From positions 248,001 through 312,000 of the forward strand of contig NZ_JIAI01000002.1 of assembly GCF_000620785.1 (NCBI RefSeq): a stretch of DNA of 64,000 nucleotides, in the 5' to 3' direction. Each line of letters starts with the position of its first letter. The first letter of the stretch is position 1. A program made the position numbers and the translations under genes. Positions 49,782 to 57,515 of this stretch are shown in pieces. The notes under the pieces were generated by a model, which did no database searches, was not told the DNA's origin, and saw only the letters and a list, made by a program, of their open reading frames with translations. This DNA is from Actinospineispora acaciae DSM 45401. Lineage in GTDB: Bacteria; Actinomycetota; Actinomycetes; Mycobacteriales; Pseudonocardiaceae.

Positions 49782-51788
49782 TCACTCTTCGGAGAGGTGC
49801 ACCCGATGCTTGTTGTTGTTGTTGGTGGTGGTGTGGAGGTAGTTGCGGGCCTGGATGTCGAACAGCTCGGCGTAGGTGCCGCCGTGCCGGATGAGTTGTT
49901 CGTGGGTTCCCCGTTCGGTGATACGTCCTTTGTCGAGGACGACGATGTCATCGGCGTGCCGGATGTTGGCGAGGCGGTGGGTGATGAGAATCGTGGTCCG
50001 GATCGGGTGAGTGGTGGTGCCGCCGTCGGCCGCGTGCGGACTGTGGAGGCTGCGAAAGATGATCTGTTCGGCTCGGGCGTCGAGGGCGGCGGTGGGTTCG
50101 TCGGCGATGAGAAGCGGGGCGTTGCGGTAGAGGCCGCGCGCGGCGCTGACGCGTTGCCATTGTCCCCCTGACAAATCGTGTCCGGTCTGGAATTGACGGG
50201 AGAGCAAGCTTTTCCAACCCCGCGGCAGCCCGGTGACGATGGCGTCGAGGCCGGCGGCCTCGGCCGCGCCATTCAGGGCGCGGCGATCTGGGTCGGGCCG
50301 TTCGAGCCGCCCGATACGCACGTTGTTCTCGGCGGTCATGGGCCAGGGGGTGGGGCTCTGCGGCAGCAGGGTGAGGTGGGCGTGCAGTTCGTCGGGATGG
50401 ATCTCGGCGATGTCCAGGCCGTCCCAGGTGACCTTGCCTCGGTCGGGGCGGTAGAGCCCGGCGATCAGCTTGGCGAGGGTTGTCTTCCCGGAGCCGTTCT
50501 CCCCGACCAGGGCGACGACGTGGCCCGGTTCGAGCGTCAGGCCTATGCCGGTCAGGGCGGGTTCGTCCTTGCCGGGGTAGGTGAAGGACACGTCGTGCAG
50601 CTCGATGAGGTGCGGCCCGGGCGCGAGTCGTCGGGCAGTGCTGGGGACCCGGTGCCGGTAGCGGCGGGCGGTGGCCAGGCAGGTGTTGAGCATGTCGAGG
50701 TAGAACCCCTCCTCGAAGACGCGGTTGGCGGCCTGCACGGTGGTGGCCACCGCGGTGGTGGCGGTACGCATGGCGATGGCGGCGGCACCCGCGAGCGCGA
50801 GGGGCATGATGCCGGCGTAGAGCAGGGCGCCGAGCACGCCGTAGGCGAGGACGGCGCCGACGCCGGCCATGCCCCGGCCGAGGAGGCGGACGACGGTCTT
50901 GCGGTGCTCGACCCGTACCGCTTCGGCGGCGAGTTGGGTGTTGATGCGCCTGTGTTCGGCGAGCAGGGTCGGGCCGGTGGTGTAGGCGCGGATCTCGGCG
51001 GCCGGGTCCCGGCTGGTGATCAGGTCGCTGGTGACCGCGCGCCGTTGGACGTGGGAGACGGTGCGCGCGAGCGACTGGTAGTCCAGTTTGGCGGCGCGCA
51101 GGCAGGCCCAGCCGTGGGGGGCGGCGGCCAGCAGCACGACCGGAGCGAGGACGGGGTGCAGCAGGCCGGCGGTGGCGACCGCGGCGGCCAGTGAGACCAG
51201 CGAGCTGAGCAGGGTGCCGGCGTCGGTGACCGCCTCGCGGATGATCAGGATGCCCTGTGTCGAGCTGCGCCGGACCAGCTCGGTGAAACCCGCGTCGTCG
51301 AAGGCGACCAGCTCGGTGTCGATCACGGCGGCATGCAGCTCGTCCTGCGCGTGCTGCTCGACCCGTGGGGCGAGCGAGGCATGCACGGCACCGACCGCGG
51401 ACTCCAGCGCGCCTCGGGCCGCGTAGGCGCCCGCCGCCAGGGCCAGCGCCGGCAGCGCGGCCACCACCCGCTGCGGGGTCGGGCCCTGGGCGAGCAGCTC
51501 GGCGAACACCGTCGTGGTGGCCAGCAGGCCGAACGACGTTGCGCATCCCGAGGCGAGCTCGAGCGCCGCGGCCAGCAGGGACAGCGGTGGGCTGGCCCGC
51601 CAGGCCAGGCGCGCGAGCTCCCTGAGCGTGACCGGCGCGGCGGCGAGCATTCGCCCCGAGCCTGACCTGGCCACGTGCTCACCGACCTGCGCCCAGGGCG
51701 GGGTGGCGAGGCCCTCGGTGCCGATGAGCGGCGCGGTGGCCGGCGCGGGTTCGGTCGTGCGGGTGGTGTGCGGTTCGGCGGGTGGCAC
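49782..51788 (-). CDS. lasso peptide ABC exporter (D protein)
   Basis: A 668-residue exporter-type ABC protein with a fused membrane domain (helices from about residue 70 to 350) and ATPase domain: Walker A GENGSGKT at 429-436, LSGGQWQRVSAARGLY as signature, Walker B LLIADEPTAALDA and switch His in ILITHRLANIRHADD. The C-terminus ends in a polar tail (TTTNNNNKHRVHLSEE). As the last gene of the B1-C2-A2-B2-GT unit, 6 bp behind the glycosyltransferase, it should export the mature lasso peptide and give self-immunity. It is more divergent than the YbtPQ-like pair and is not related to it. Confidence 0.92.
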   Translation of the reverse strand: MPPAEPHTTRTTEPAPATAPLIGTEGLATPPWAQVGEHVARSGSGRMLAAAPVTLRELARLAWRASPPLSLLAAALELASGCATSFGLLATTTVFAELLAQGPTPQRVVAALPALALAAGAYAARGALESAVGAVHASLAPRVEQHAQDELHAAVIDTELVAFDDAGFTELVRRSSTQGILIIREAVTDAGTLLSSLVSLAAAVATAGLLHPVLAPVVLLAAAPHGWACLRAAKLDYQSLARTVSHVQRRAVTSDLITSRDPAAEIRAYTTGPTLLAEHRRINTQLAAEAVRVEHRKTVVRLLGRGMAGVGAVLAYGVLGALLYAGIMPLALAGAAAIAMRTATTAVATTVQAANRVFEEGFYLDMLNTCLATARRYRHRVPSTARRLAPGPHLIELHDVSFTYPGKDEPALTGIGLTLEPGHVVALVGENGSGKTTLAKLIAGLYRPDRGKVTWDGLDIAEIHPDELHAHLTLLPQSPTPWPMTAENNVRIGRLERPDPDRRALNGAAEAAGLDAIVTGLPRGWKSLLSRQFQTGHDLSGGQWQRVSAARGLYRNAPLLIADEPTAALDARAEQIIFRSLHSPHAADGGTTTHPIRTTILITHRLANIRHADDIVVLDKGRITERGTHEQLIRHGGTYAELFDIQARNYLHTTTNNNNKHRVHLSEE

Positions 51789-51794
51789 GGTGGT

Positions 51795-52853
51795 TCAGCG
51801 CCGGGAGTGCGCGACGGGCCGGCGGGCGGTGGCCAGGATGATGTCGGCGACCTGTTCGGGGTCGGCCCACCGCGGGCGTTCGGCCCTGTCGGGCAGCTCG
51901 GGCGCGTCGGCGAGCGCCGCGCGGGCGGCGTGCCAGACCGCGTCCGGAGAACTGTCCTCGCGGACGGGTTGGATCAGGCCCGCCGAGTGCAGGTGCGCCG
52001 CGAGCCAGGAGAGCGTGGGGTCGGCGAAGCAGACGGTGGGGATGGCGTTGCGGGTCAGCTCGGAGAGGGTGGCCAGGCCGGGAAACGCGAACACCACGTC
52101 GGACGCGCGGTAGTGGACCCTCGGCTCGGTGGTGATTCCCACCCAGTTCACGGCGCCGGGCCCGGACGGTTGCTCGCGGCCGGCCTGGTCGGCCGGCAAC
52201 AGCACGTTGAGCACGTCGGCCGAGGTCGCGTGGGCGGCCCAGGCGGCGAGCACGGTGTCCAGCAGCGGCCCGGTGAACGGCCGCTTCACCCCGTGCACCG
52301 AGCCGAACGCCACCGTCGCGACCAGCCCACCCGGGTCGAGCCCGAGCCGTGCCCTGGCCTGCCGGCGGGTCAGGCCGATGCGGCTGGCCACGGGGCCGAG
52401 GCCGCGCAGCGGCACCGGAAGCTCCGGGAGGTTCGGATGCGCCTCCGGAAAGTCGACAAGCAGGACGGCTTCGGCGCCGACGACGGCCCGGTCCAGCTCG
52501 GGACGGCCCACGTCGGCCCAGAAGAAGTCGGTGAGCAGCAGCGACCGCAGCCGAAGCCCCCGGCAGATCCCCGGCACGCAGAACAGCTCGTCGGCGACCA
52601 CCAGGTCGGCGCGGCCGGCGCCGGCGAGATAGGCCAGCACCTTGCGGGTGGCGGCGAGGTCGAGATCCTGGTTGTCGGACAGGCCCAGGTCGGCGCACCG
52701 TTCGCCTCGGGAGGCGAAGTAGTCCAGCCCGGTGCCGGACGAGGCCAGGACGACCTCGACGCCGGGTCGGGCACGCAGCGCACGCAGGATGTGCAAGTCC
52801 CGTGCGGCATGCCCGTATCCGTGGCCGCGAGCCAGCAGGATCACCCGGGTCAT
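51795..52853 (-). CDS. glycosyltransferase in lasso operon
   Basis: A 352-residue GT-B fold glycosyltransferase. The N-terminus MTRVILLARGHGYGHAARDLHILRAL is typical of MurG/MGT-like (GT28/GT1) proteins, and the C-terminal half has the nucleotide-sugar pattern YRASDVVFAFPGLATLSEL and IPTVCFADP. ATG at 52853 overlaps the B2 stop, and the exporter follows after 6 bp, so it belongs to the lasso operon. It probably glycosylates the peptide (Ser, Thr, Tyr or Cys acceptor not known) or a self-protection target. Donor sugar is not readable. Confidence 0.85.
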   Translation of the reverse strand: MTRVILLARGHGYGHAARDLHILRALRARPGVEVVLASSGTGLDYFASRGERCADLGLSDNQDLDLAATRKVLAYLAGAGRADLVVADELFCVPGICRGLRLRSLLLTDFFWADVGRPELDRAVVGAEAVLLVDFPEAHPNLPELPVPLRGLGPVASRIGLTRRQARARLGLDPGGLVATVAFGSVHGVKRPFTGPLLDTVLAAWAAHATSADVLNVLLPADQAGREQPSGPGAVNWVGITTEPRVHYRASDVVFAFPGLATLSELTRNAIPTVCFADPTLSWLAAHLHSAGLIQPVREDSSPDAVWHAARAALADAPELPDRAERPRWADPEQVADIILATARRPVAHSRR

Positions 52854-53386
52854 GCCGGGCCGCCGATGCGCATGATCGGCCGGTACGCCCGTGCCTTCGC
52901 CGAGGACTCGGCCACCAGGGTGTCGCCGGACTCCAACCAGGCGTGCGCGAAGGACTCCCGCCGACGCTGCCCGGACACCCCGATCACCATGGTGGTCCGC
53001 ATGTTCCGCCCGTTCAGCAGGAGAAAGGCGGCAAAGGCCTCGCTGAGACATGCCGCACCGGGGAAGCAGCGGCTGGCCACCCGCACCCCCCACACCACCT
53101 GGTCCACCTCCACGTCCAACGGGTCGGGCGGGCTCGCGTGGGCCGCGTTGCCGGCCACCTGCCGGGCGAGCGCGGTCAGGCCCTGGAAGCCGCGGCTCGA
53201 GCAGCGCAGCCAGCTCTCCACGAACGACAGGGCGCGGAACCCGGCCAGGACGGCGCGGCGGTCCTCCCGATCCAGGCCGGCCAGCAGCGAGGGCAGGAAC
53301 ACCGCGCCCCTGGCGGTGAACCACAGCTGTAGCAGCGGTCGCATCGAGCGACGCGCCCGGTCGGGGGTGTTGTCAGCGTGCGGCAT
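52850..53386 (-). CDS. lasso leader peptidase (B2, transglutaminase-like)
   Basis: A 178-residue protein of the lasso B2 family (Cys protease with transglutaminase fold). The catalytic Cys is Cys113 in GAACLSEAFAAFLLL, and the His is His148 in SFAHAWLE; Glu160 may complete the triad. It cuts the leader after the -1 residue, next to the conserved Thr at -2. It has no B1 domain, so it works with the separate B1 at 55.7 kb. ATG 53386 has GAGGGACC upstream. A hairpin separates it from precursor A2. Confidence 0.92.
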   Translation of the reverse strand: MPHADNTPDRARRSMRPLLQLWFTARGAVFLPSLLAGLDREDRRAVLAGFRALSFVESWLRCSSRGFQGLTALARQVAGNAAHASPPDPLDVEVDQVVWGVRVASRCFPGAACLSEAFAAFLLLNGRNMRTTMVIGVSGQRRRESFAHAWLESGDTLVAESSAKARAYRPIMRIGGPA

Positions 53387-53414
53387 GGTCCCTCAGCCCT
53401 GGTCGGTGGGTGGG

Positions 53415-53450
53415 GTGGCCGCGCCCGTCAGCGCGGGCGGGCGCGGCCAC
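53415..53450 (-). terminator. 13-bp perfect hairpin between precursor A2 and B2
   Basis: GTGGCCGCGCCCG (53415-53427) and CGGGCGCGGCCAC (53438-53450) form a perfect 13-bp stem with a 10-nt loop, between the A2 stop and the B2 start. No U-run follows on the minus strand. It likely attenuates transcription or protects the precursor mRNA end, as a hairpin also follows precursor A1. Confidence 0.8.
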
Positions 53451-53469
53451 CAGAACACTGGGCCGGCAA

Positions 53470-53631
53470 TCAGATGGCGACGCAGCAGAAGCAGTACCTG
53501 CTGCCGCCGTCCTGTTGGAGGCCGTAGTTCCCACCGAGGGTGATGTCGACGACCGTTCCGACCTCCTCGATCGACGGTCGAACCCACTCCACCGACGCGT
53601 CAGCTAACTTGGCGTGTTGGTTTTTCTCCAT
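53470..53631 (-). CDS. lasso peptide precursor A2
   Basis: A 53-residue precursor with the ribosome site AGGAGGGGG before ATG 53631. The leader (residues 1-32) ends with WVRPSIEEVGTVVDITL, nearly identical to A1, with Pro19, Gly25 and Thr31 (-2). The core spans residues 33-53: it starts GGNYGLQQD, so Gly1 to Asp9 gives a 9-residue ring, and the tail reads GGSRYCFCCVAI with Cys at core positions 15, 17 and 18. All Cys are in the tail, so any disulfide would be outside the ring. It lies between C2 and B2. Confidence 0.92.
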   Translation of the reverse strand: MEKNQHAKLADASVEWVRPSIEEVGTVVDITLGGNYGLQQDGGSRYCFCCVAI

Positions 53632-53741
53632 CTTGACCCCCTCCTAGGGTTTCCCAACTTGCGGTGATGTCATGATTGCACTGTTTACAACTGATCGAAT
53701 TCTTCTCCTTCGGTTATCGTTTACTGGCAAATCTTGACCGC

Positions 53742-55520
53742 TCAGAGAATGAGTCGGGAACGCTCGGCATGGTCCCTCAGCCACAATTCGCAGACCAGTA
53801 GGTTCCAGACGTGGTGGTGCTCCATCGGGTTCGCCGGATCGCCGCCGTCGTGGTCGTAGGTCAGGCCCCTCACCTTGTTGTGGAAGATCTGTTCGTCGAC
53901 GATCCCGAGTTTGCCCAGCATCGCCCCCTCGGTGCAGGCCACCAGTCGCTCACGCTCCTGGGTCAGCCCTGTTCGAACCAACGCGTCGAAGGCCCCGTTG
54001 TATTTGCGGCGCACCGTGGACGACGGGAGCAGCGGCGTTACGGCCTTGCGCAGCAGAGGCTTCTTCACCGCGCGGGAGAGCAGCATGTCCATCGGCACCG
54101 AGAACGCCGTCTCGATCAGCCGGTGGTCGTAGAAAGGCTGCCGCCAGGTCAGCCCGCGCGGCCCGAACACCTCTCGTTGCCCCCAGGCGTAGCCGGCCAC
54201 CACCCGGTCACTGCCGCCGCCGAAGGTGAGCAACCTGCCTTTCGTCATCGGGTCAAGGTCCAGGTCGTTGAGATCGGCCAGCCGCGCGTTGGCCAGCCCG
54301 ACGAGATCGATCTCCCGTACCACTTCCGGTGAGAGCAGCGAGGGCAGCAGCTCCGGCCGGTAGACCACCGGTCGGGTCAGCGGCCGGGGGCACGCGCGGG
54401 ACAGCGTGGACAGCAGCCGAATCGGCGCCAACAACGGCACCCTCGAGCCCGGCCGCCACGGCGTGAGGCGGCCGTCACCGTTGTTGAAGTCGCCGCCGAA
54501 CAGGTCGTCCGAGCCATTTCCGTCCAGCAGCACGCGGACGCCGTCGGCCGCCGCGGCCTCGGCGAGGTGCACCTCCTGTGCATAGAACCAACCCTGCCTC
54601 GGTTCGGCGATCGGCGGCCGGGACAGGTCCGGCACGTCGCGGAAGGACCATCGACCCGTGGCGTCGAGGAAGCGCCCCTTCGCTCCGATCGCGGACGTCA
54701 CCGCCGCCGCGTGCCGGCGTTCGTCGAGGGAACGGTCACCGGCGAGGAACGTGGTGTAGCAGCGTGGCGGGCCGCCCCGCGCGTACCTCGCGGCCATGGC
54801 GGCCACCGAGCTGGAGTCCAGCCCGCCGCTGAGCATGACGCCCGTCGCGCCCGGCACCGTGCGCAGCTCGACCGCGCGACGCAGCGAGTCTCGAACCGCG
54901 TCGAGCACCTCCGACCTGCGCAACAGGTCGCGCTCCCAGTAACGCCAGTAGCGCACCGGACGGCCGAGGCCGGTGCCGATGGTCAGCCTGGTGCCCGGCG
55001 GAACCCGCAGGACTCCCTGGTACGGAGTGGGTTGGAGCGGGCCCGCGATCGGATCTGTCGGCAGTTCGGCCACCACGCAGGCGAAGAAGGCCCGGTCCGG
55101 GCGCAGCGGGACGCCGCGGCCGACCAGTGCCGCCGCGAGCGCCCCGAGGTCGTCGGCGACCAGCAGCTCACCGCCCGAGCGATGGTGCACGAACAGCGGC
55201 CGGATGCCGGACCTGCTGGCGACCACGGTGACCTCGTCGTCGCCCGGGTCCGCGACAACGACGACGAACTCGCCGTGGAAACCGTCCAGCACCGCCGTGG
55301 GCTCCCGCCCGCCGCCCAGCACCCCGGACACCGCCGCCGCGACCTCGGCGCCGTCGGCACCACACACGTCGCCGGCGACCAGCACCGCCGGTCCTCGCGA
55401 TCGCGCGATCCCGACAACCCCGGCCTGGTCTTCGAGCACATGGTCGTGGCGACCGCCTTCGGCCAACGGACCCGGCCCGCCGGCGGCCCTGGCCGCCCTG
55501 AGGTGCCTCGAGAAGAGCAT
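53742..55520 (-). CDS. lasso peptide macrolactam synthetase (C protein) C2
   Basis: A 592-residue C protein, collinear with C1: SGGLDSS begins at residue 231, and the second loop reads DGNGSDDLF where C1 has DGNGGDELF. The glutaminase Cys is missing as expected. The C-terminal half has RGLTWRQPFYDHRLIETAF. ATG 55520 has GGGAG five bases upstream; GTG 55523 is an alternative. It lies between B1 and precursor A2 in one transcription direction. It is expected to close A2's Gly1-Asp9 ring; the changed loop may affect ATP or substrate handling. Confidence 0.93.
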   Translation of the reverse strand: MLFSRHLRAARAAGGPGPLAEGGRHDHVLEDQAGVVGIARSRGPAVLVAGDVCGADGAEVAAAVSGVLGGGREPTAVLDGFHGEFVVVVADPGDDEVTVVASRSGIRPLFVHHRSGGELLVADDLGALAAALVGRGVPLRPDRAFFACVVAELPTDPIAGPLQPTPYQGVLRVPPGTRLTIGTGLGRPVRYWRYWERDLLRRSEVLDAVRDSLRRAVELRTVPGATGVMLSGGLDSSSVAAMAARYARGGPPRCYTTFLAGDRSLDERRHAAAVTSAIGAKGRFLDATGRWSFRDVPDLSRPPIAEPRQGWFYAQEVHLAEAAAADGVRVLLDGNGSDDLFGGDFNNGDGRLTPWRPGSRVPLLAPIRLLSTLSRACPRPLTRPVVYRPELLPSLLSPEVVREIDLVGLANARLADLNDLDLDPMTKGRLLTFGGGSDRVVAGYAWGQREVFGPRGLTWRQPFYDHRLIETAFSVPMDMLLSRAVKKPLLRKAVTPLLPSSTVRRKYNGAFDALVRTGLTQERERLVACTEGAMLGKLGIVDEQIFHNKVRGLTYDHDGGDPANPMEHHHVWNLLVCELWLRDHAERSRLIL

Positions 55521-55572
55521 CACCGCTCCCTTGGTTCCATCCCGATGCCGCGACTCAGCCCTCCGCGACGAC

Positions 55573-55863
55573 TCAGCCCTCCGCTACGACGACGCCCAAC
55601 CTGACCATCTCGCCGAGCAGCGAGTCGATGTCGCCTCGGATGTCGACCGCGCGCAGGTCGTGTGACGTGCTCACTTTCGTGGTGATCTCGTCGGGGTCGC
55701 TCGTTTCCGCCAGAAGTCGCCAGACCTCGCTCCCGGTCTCATTGAGCCGGAAGTACTTGCCGGAACGCATGTCCAGCAGAACTCCGGAACCATCGACCGC
55801 CTCGAACTCCACACCAGCGGCCTGAGAAAACCTTTTCTCCATTTTTTCATGCTGCTGATCCAT
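55573..55863 (-). CDS. lasso leader-binding protein (B1, PqqD-like RRE)
   Basis: A 96-residue PqqD-fold protein: GVEFEAVDGSGVLLDMRSGKYFRLNETGSEVWRLLAE (cited in part) is the winged-helix RRE pattern in which the leader binds the beta-strand. Start ATG 55863 has GAGGGGG six bases upstream; the longer frame lacks support. It is the first gene of the minus-strand operon and the only B1 in the window, so it probably serves both precursors, whose leaders share the recognised residues. Confidence 0.92.
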   Translation of the reverse strand: MDQQHEKMEKRFSQAAGVEFEAVDGSGVLLDMRSGKYFRLNETGSEVWRLLAETSDPDEITTKVSTSHDLRAVDIRGDIDSLLGEMVRLGVVVAEG

Positions 55864-56115
55864 ATCGTCCCCCTCGTAGGACTTCCAGCCGCAGCTCACA
55901 CGCTACGTGCAGGGTTTCATTTTTGCCAGGGCCAGGCGGAGGGAATTGTTTAGCATCAAAGGGCCACCGTTGCGTATTTCTAACCGATAGACGATATAGC
56001 TGTTTTGCAAAAGGCTCTCAGCTGTTGATCAAGGTTGACCGCGCTGATGTAAAGTGCTTTCTTCGGTAGTATCTCGTTTTCCGGCCAAGGCTTGTCGGAC
56101 CTCAGGGGGCACGTG
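55864..56115. promoter_or_regulatory. divergent promoter region between B1 and the DsbA-like gene
   Basis: A 252-bp AT-richer region separates the minus-strand lasso operon (B1 first) from the plus-strand DsbA-VKOR pair. It should carry both promoters, allowing joint control. TTGACC and TAAAGT elements are seen near 56030-56053, but their spacing is not ideal. Confidence 0.4.
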
Positions 56116-56850
56116 ATGACCAAGCCGCCGAATACGTCAGGGCCGTTGACCCGGGTTCGCCGAATGTCACCTAATCTGACCTTGACCCTGATGGTGGTCA
56201 TCGTCGCGGTCGTCGTGATCCTCGGAGTACTGGTCGTCAACCGATCTCAGCGGCCGGGCGGCGAGCCGGCCGAGGCGTCGCGGACGGTGGAAGGCCATGC
56301 CCTCCTGGAGGCGGCCGACGGCAAGGTCACGGTGGTGGAGTTCCTCGACTACCAGTGCCCGGCCTGTGCCGCCTTCTACAGCAACGTCATCAACGGGCTC
56401 GAGCACGACTACGCGGGGCGGATCACCCTGGTGGTCCGCAACTTTCCAATCCAGAAGCATCCCCTGGCCGTTCCGGCCGCCCGGATGGCCGAGGCGGCGG
56501 CGATGCAGGGCAAGTATCGGCAGATGTACCACGCCCTGTACGACAACTACGACTCGTGGGCGCTGAGCCCCGGCGGCGACGAACCCAGCGCCGATCTGGG
56601 CCGGGCACAGGCGCGGTTCGACGAGCTCGCCCGCCAGCTCGGGCTGGACCTGGACCGGCTCCACCGCGACGCCGACTCGGACCATGCGAGCCGGCGCATC
56701 GAGGCGGACCGTGCCGCCGGTGTGCGAGCCGGCGTGTCCGGCACCCCCACCATCTTCGTCAACGGCGTCGAGTTCTCCGCCGGCGAGAGCTCGTTCGCCG
56801 AGTTCGACAGCCGGTTCCGCGCCCGGATAGACCGGGCGCTCGGCCGATGA
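56116..56850 (+). CDS. membrane-anchored DsbA-like oxidoreductase
   Basis: A 244-residue protein with one N-terminal membrane helix (LTLTLMVVIVAVVVILGVLVV) and an extracytoplasmic DsbA domain. The active site is Cys81-Pro-Ala-Cys84 in FLDYQCPACAAF, and VSGTPTIFVNG supplies the cis-Pro. ATG 56116 follows AGGGGG. Its stop overlaps the VKOR start, forming an oxidase/reoxidase pair as in M. tuberculosis DsbA-VKOR. Divergent from the lasso B1 gene, it may introduce disulfides into the three-Cys lasso peptides after export (inference). Confidence 0.9.
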   Translation: MTKPPNTSGPLTRVRRMSPNLTLTLMVVIVAVVVILGVLVVNRSQRPGGEPAEASRTVEGHALLEAADGKVTVVEFLDYQCPACAAFYSNVINGLEHDYAGRITLVVRNFPIQKHPLAVPAARMAEAAAMQGKYRQMYHALYDNYDSWALSPGGDEPSADLGRAQARFDELARQLGLDLDRLHRDADSDHASRRIEADRAAGVRAGVSGTPTIFVNGVEFSAGESSFAEFDSRFRARIDRALGR

Positions 56851-57479
56851 CCTCACCCCGGAGGATCGACATCCCGAGCGCCGACCGAGAGCTGGCCGGA
56901 CCAGGTGGGGGACGGCTGGCCTGGATCTGGGTTGCCGGCGGCGGCATCGGGCTGGCGGCGGCGTTCGCCCTGACGCTCGAGGAGCTGGCCACGCTGGCCC
57001 ACCCCGGCCGCGTGCCTGCCTGCGACCTCAGTCCGATCGTCTCGTGCGGCTCGGTCATGGGCAGCTCGCAAGGCGCCGCTTTCGGGTTCCCGAACCCGCT
57101 CATCGGTGTCGCCGCGTTCGCCGTCGTGGTCTCGGTCGGCGTGGCGCTGCTGTCGGGGTTCCGGCCGCCTCGATTGTTCTGGCTCGGCATGCAGCTCGGA
57201 ACCACGCTCGGCGTCGGCTTCGTGCACTGGCTGATCCATTCCAGCCTCTACCGGCTCGGGGCGCTCTGTCCCTACTGCATGGTCGTGTGGGCCGTCACCA
57301 TTCCGATCTTCTGGTACACCACCCTGCACAACGTCGTCCACGGTCATCTGCCCGTTGGTCACCGTCGAGTCGTCCAGGGTCTAGCTCGCTATCACTCGCT
57401 GGTGCTCGCCATCTGGTATCTCGTCCTGGTAGTCCTCATCCTGCTCGCGTTCTGGCCCTACTGGGCGGCAGTTCGCTAA
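56847..57479 (+). CDS. vitamin K epoxide reductase family protein (VKOR)
   Basis: A 210-residue membrane protein with at least four helices. The redox Cys are Cys59 and Cys67 in the loop (ACDLSPIVSCGSVM) and Cys141-Pro-Tyr-Cys144 in LCPYCMVVW; Trp-Ile-His-Ser and Ser residues fit the quinone site. Bacterial VKOR re-oxidises DsbA with menaquinone, so it is the natural partner of the overlapping DsbA-like gene. The C-terminal extra helix (LVLAIWYLVLVVLILLAFWPYW) is seen in actinobacterial VKORs. Confidence 0.93.
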   Translation: MTSPRRIDIPSADRELAGPGGGRLAWIWVAGGGIGLAAAFALTLEELATLAHPGRVPACDLSPIVSCGSVMGSSQGAAFGFPNPLIGVAAFAVVVSVGVALLSGFRPPRLFWLGMQLGTTLGVGFVHWLIHSSLYRLGALCPYCMVVWAVTIPIFWYTTLHNVVHGHLPVGHRRVVQGLARYHSLVLAIWYLVLVVLILLAFWPYWAAVR

Positions 57480-57515
57480 GACCCGGTGGGCGACGATGCG
57501 CCGCATCCCGCCCGG

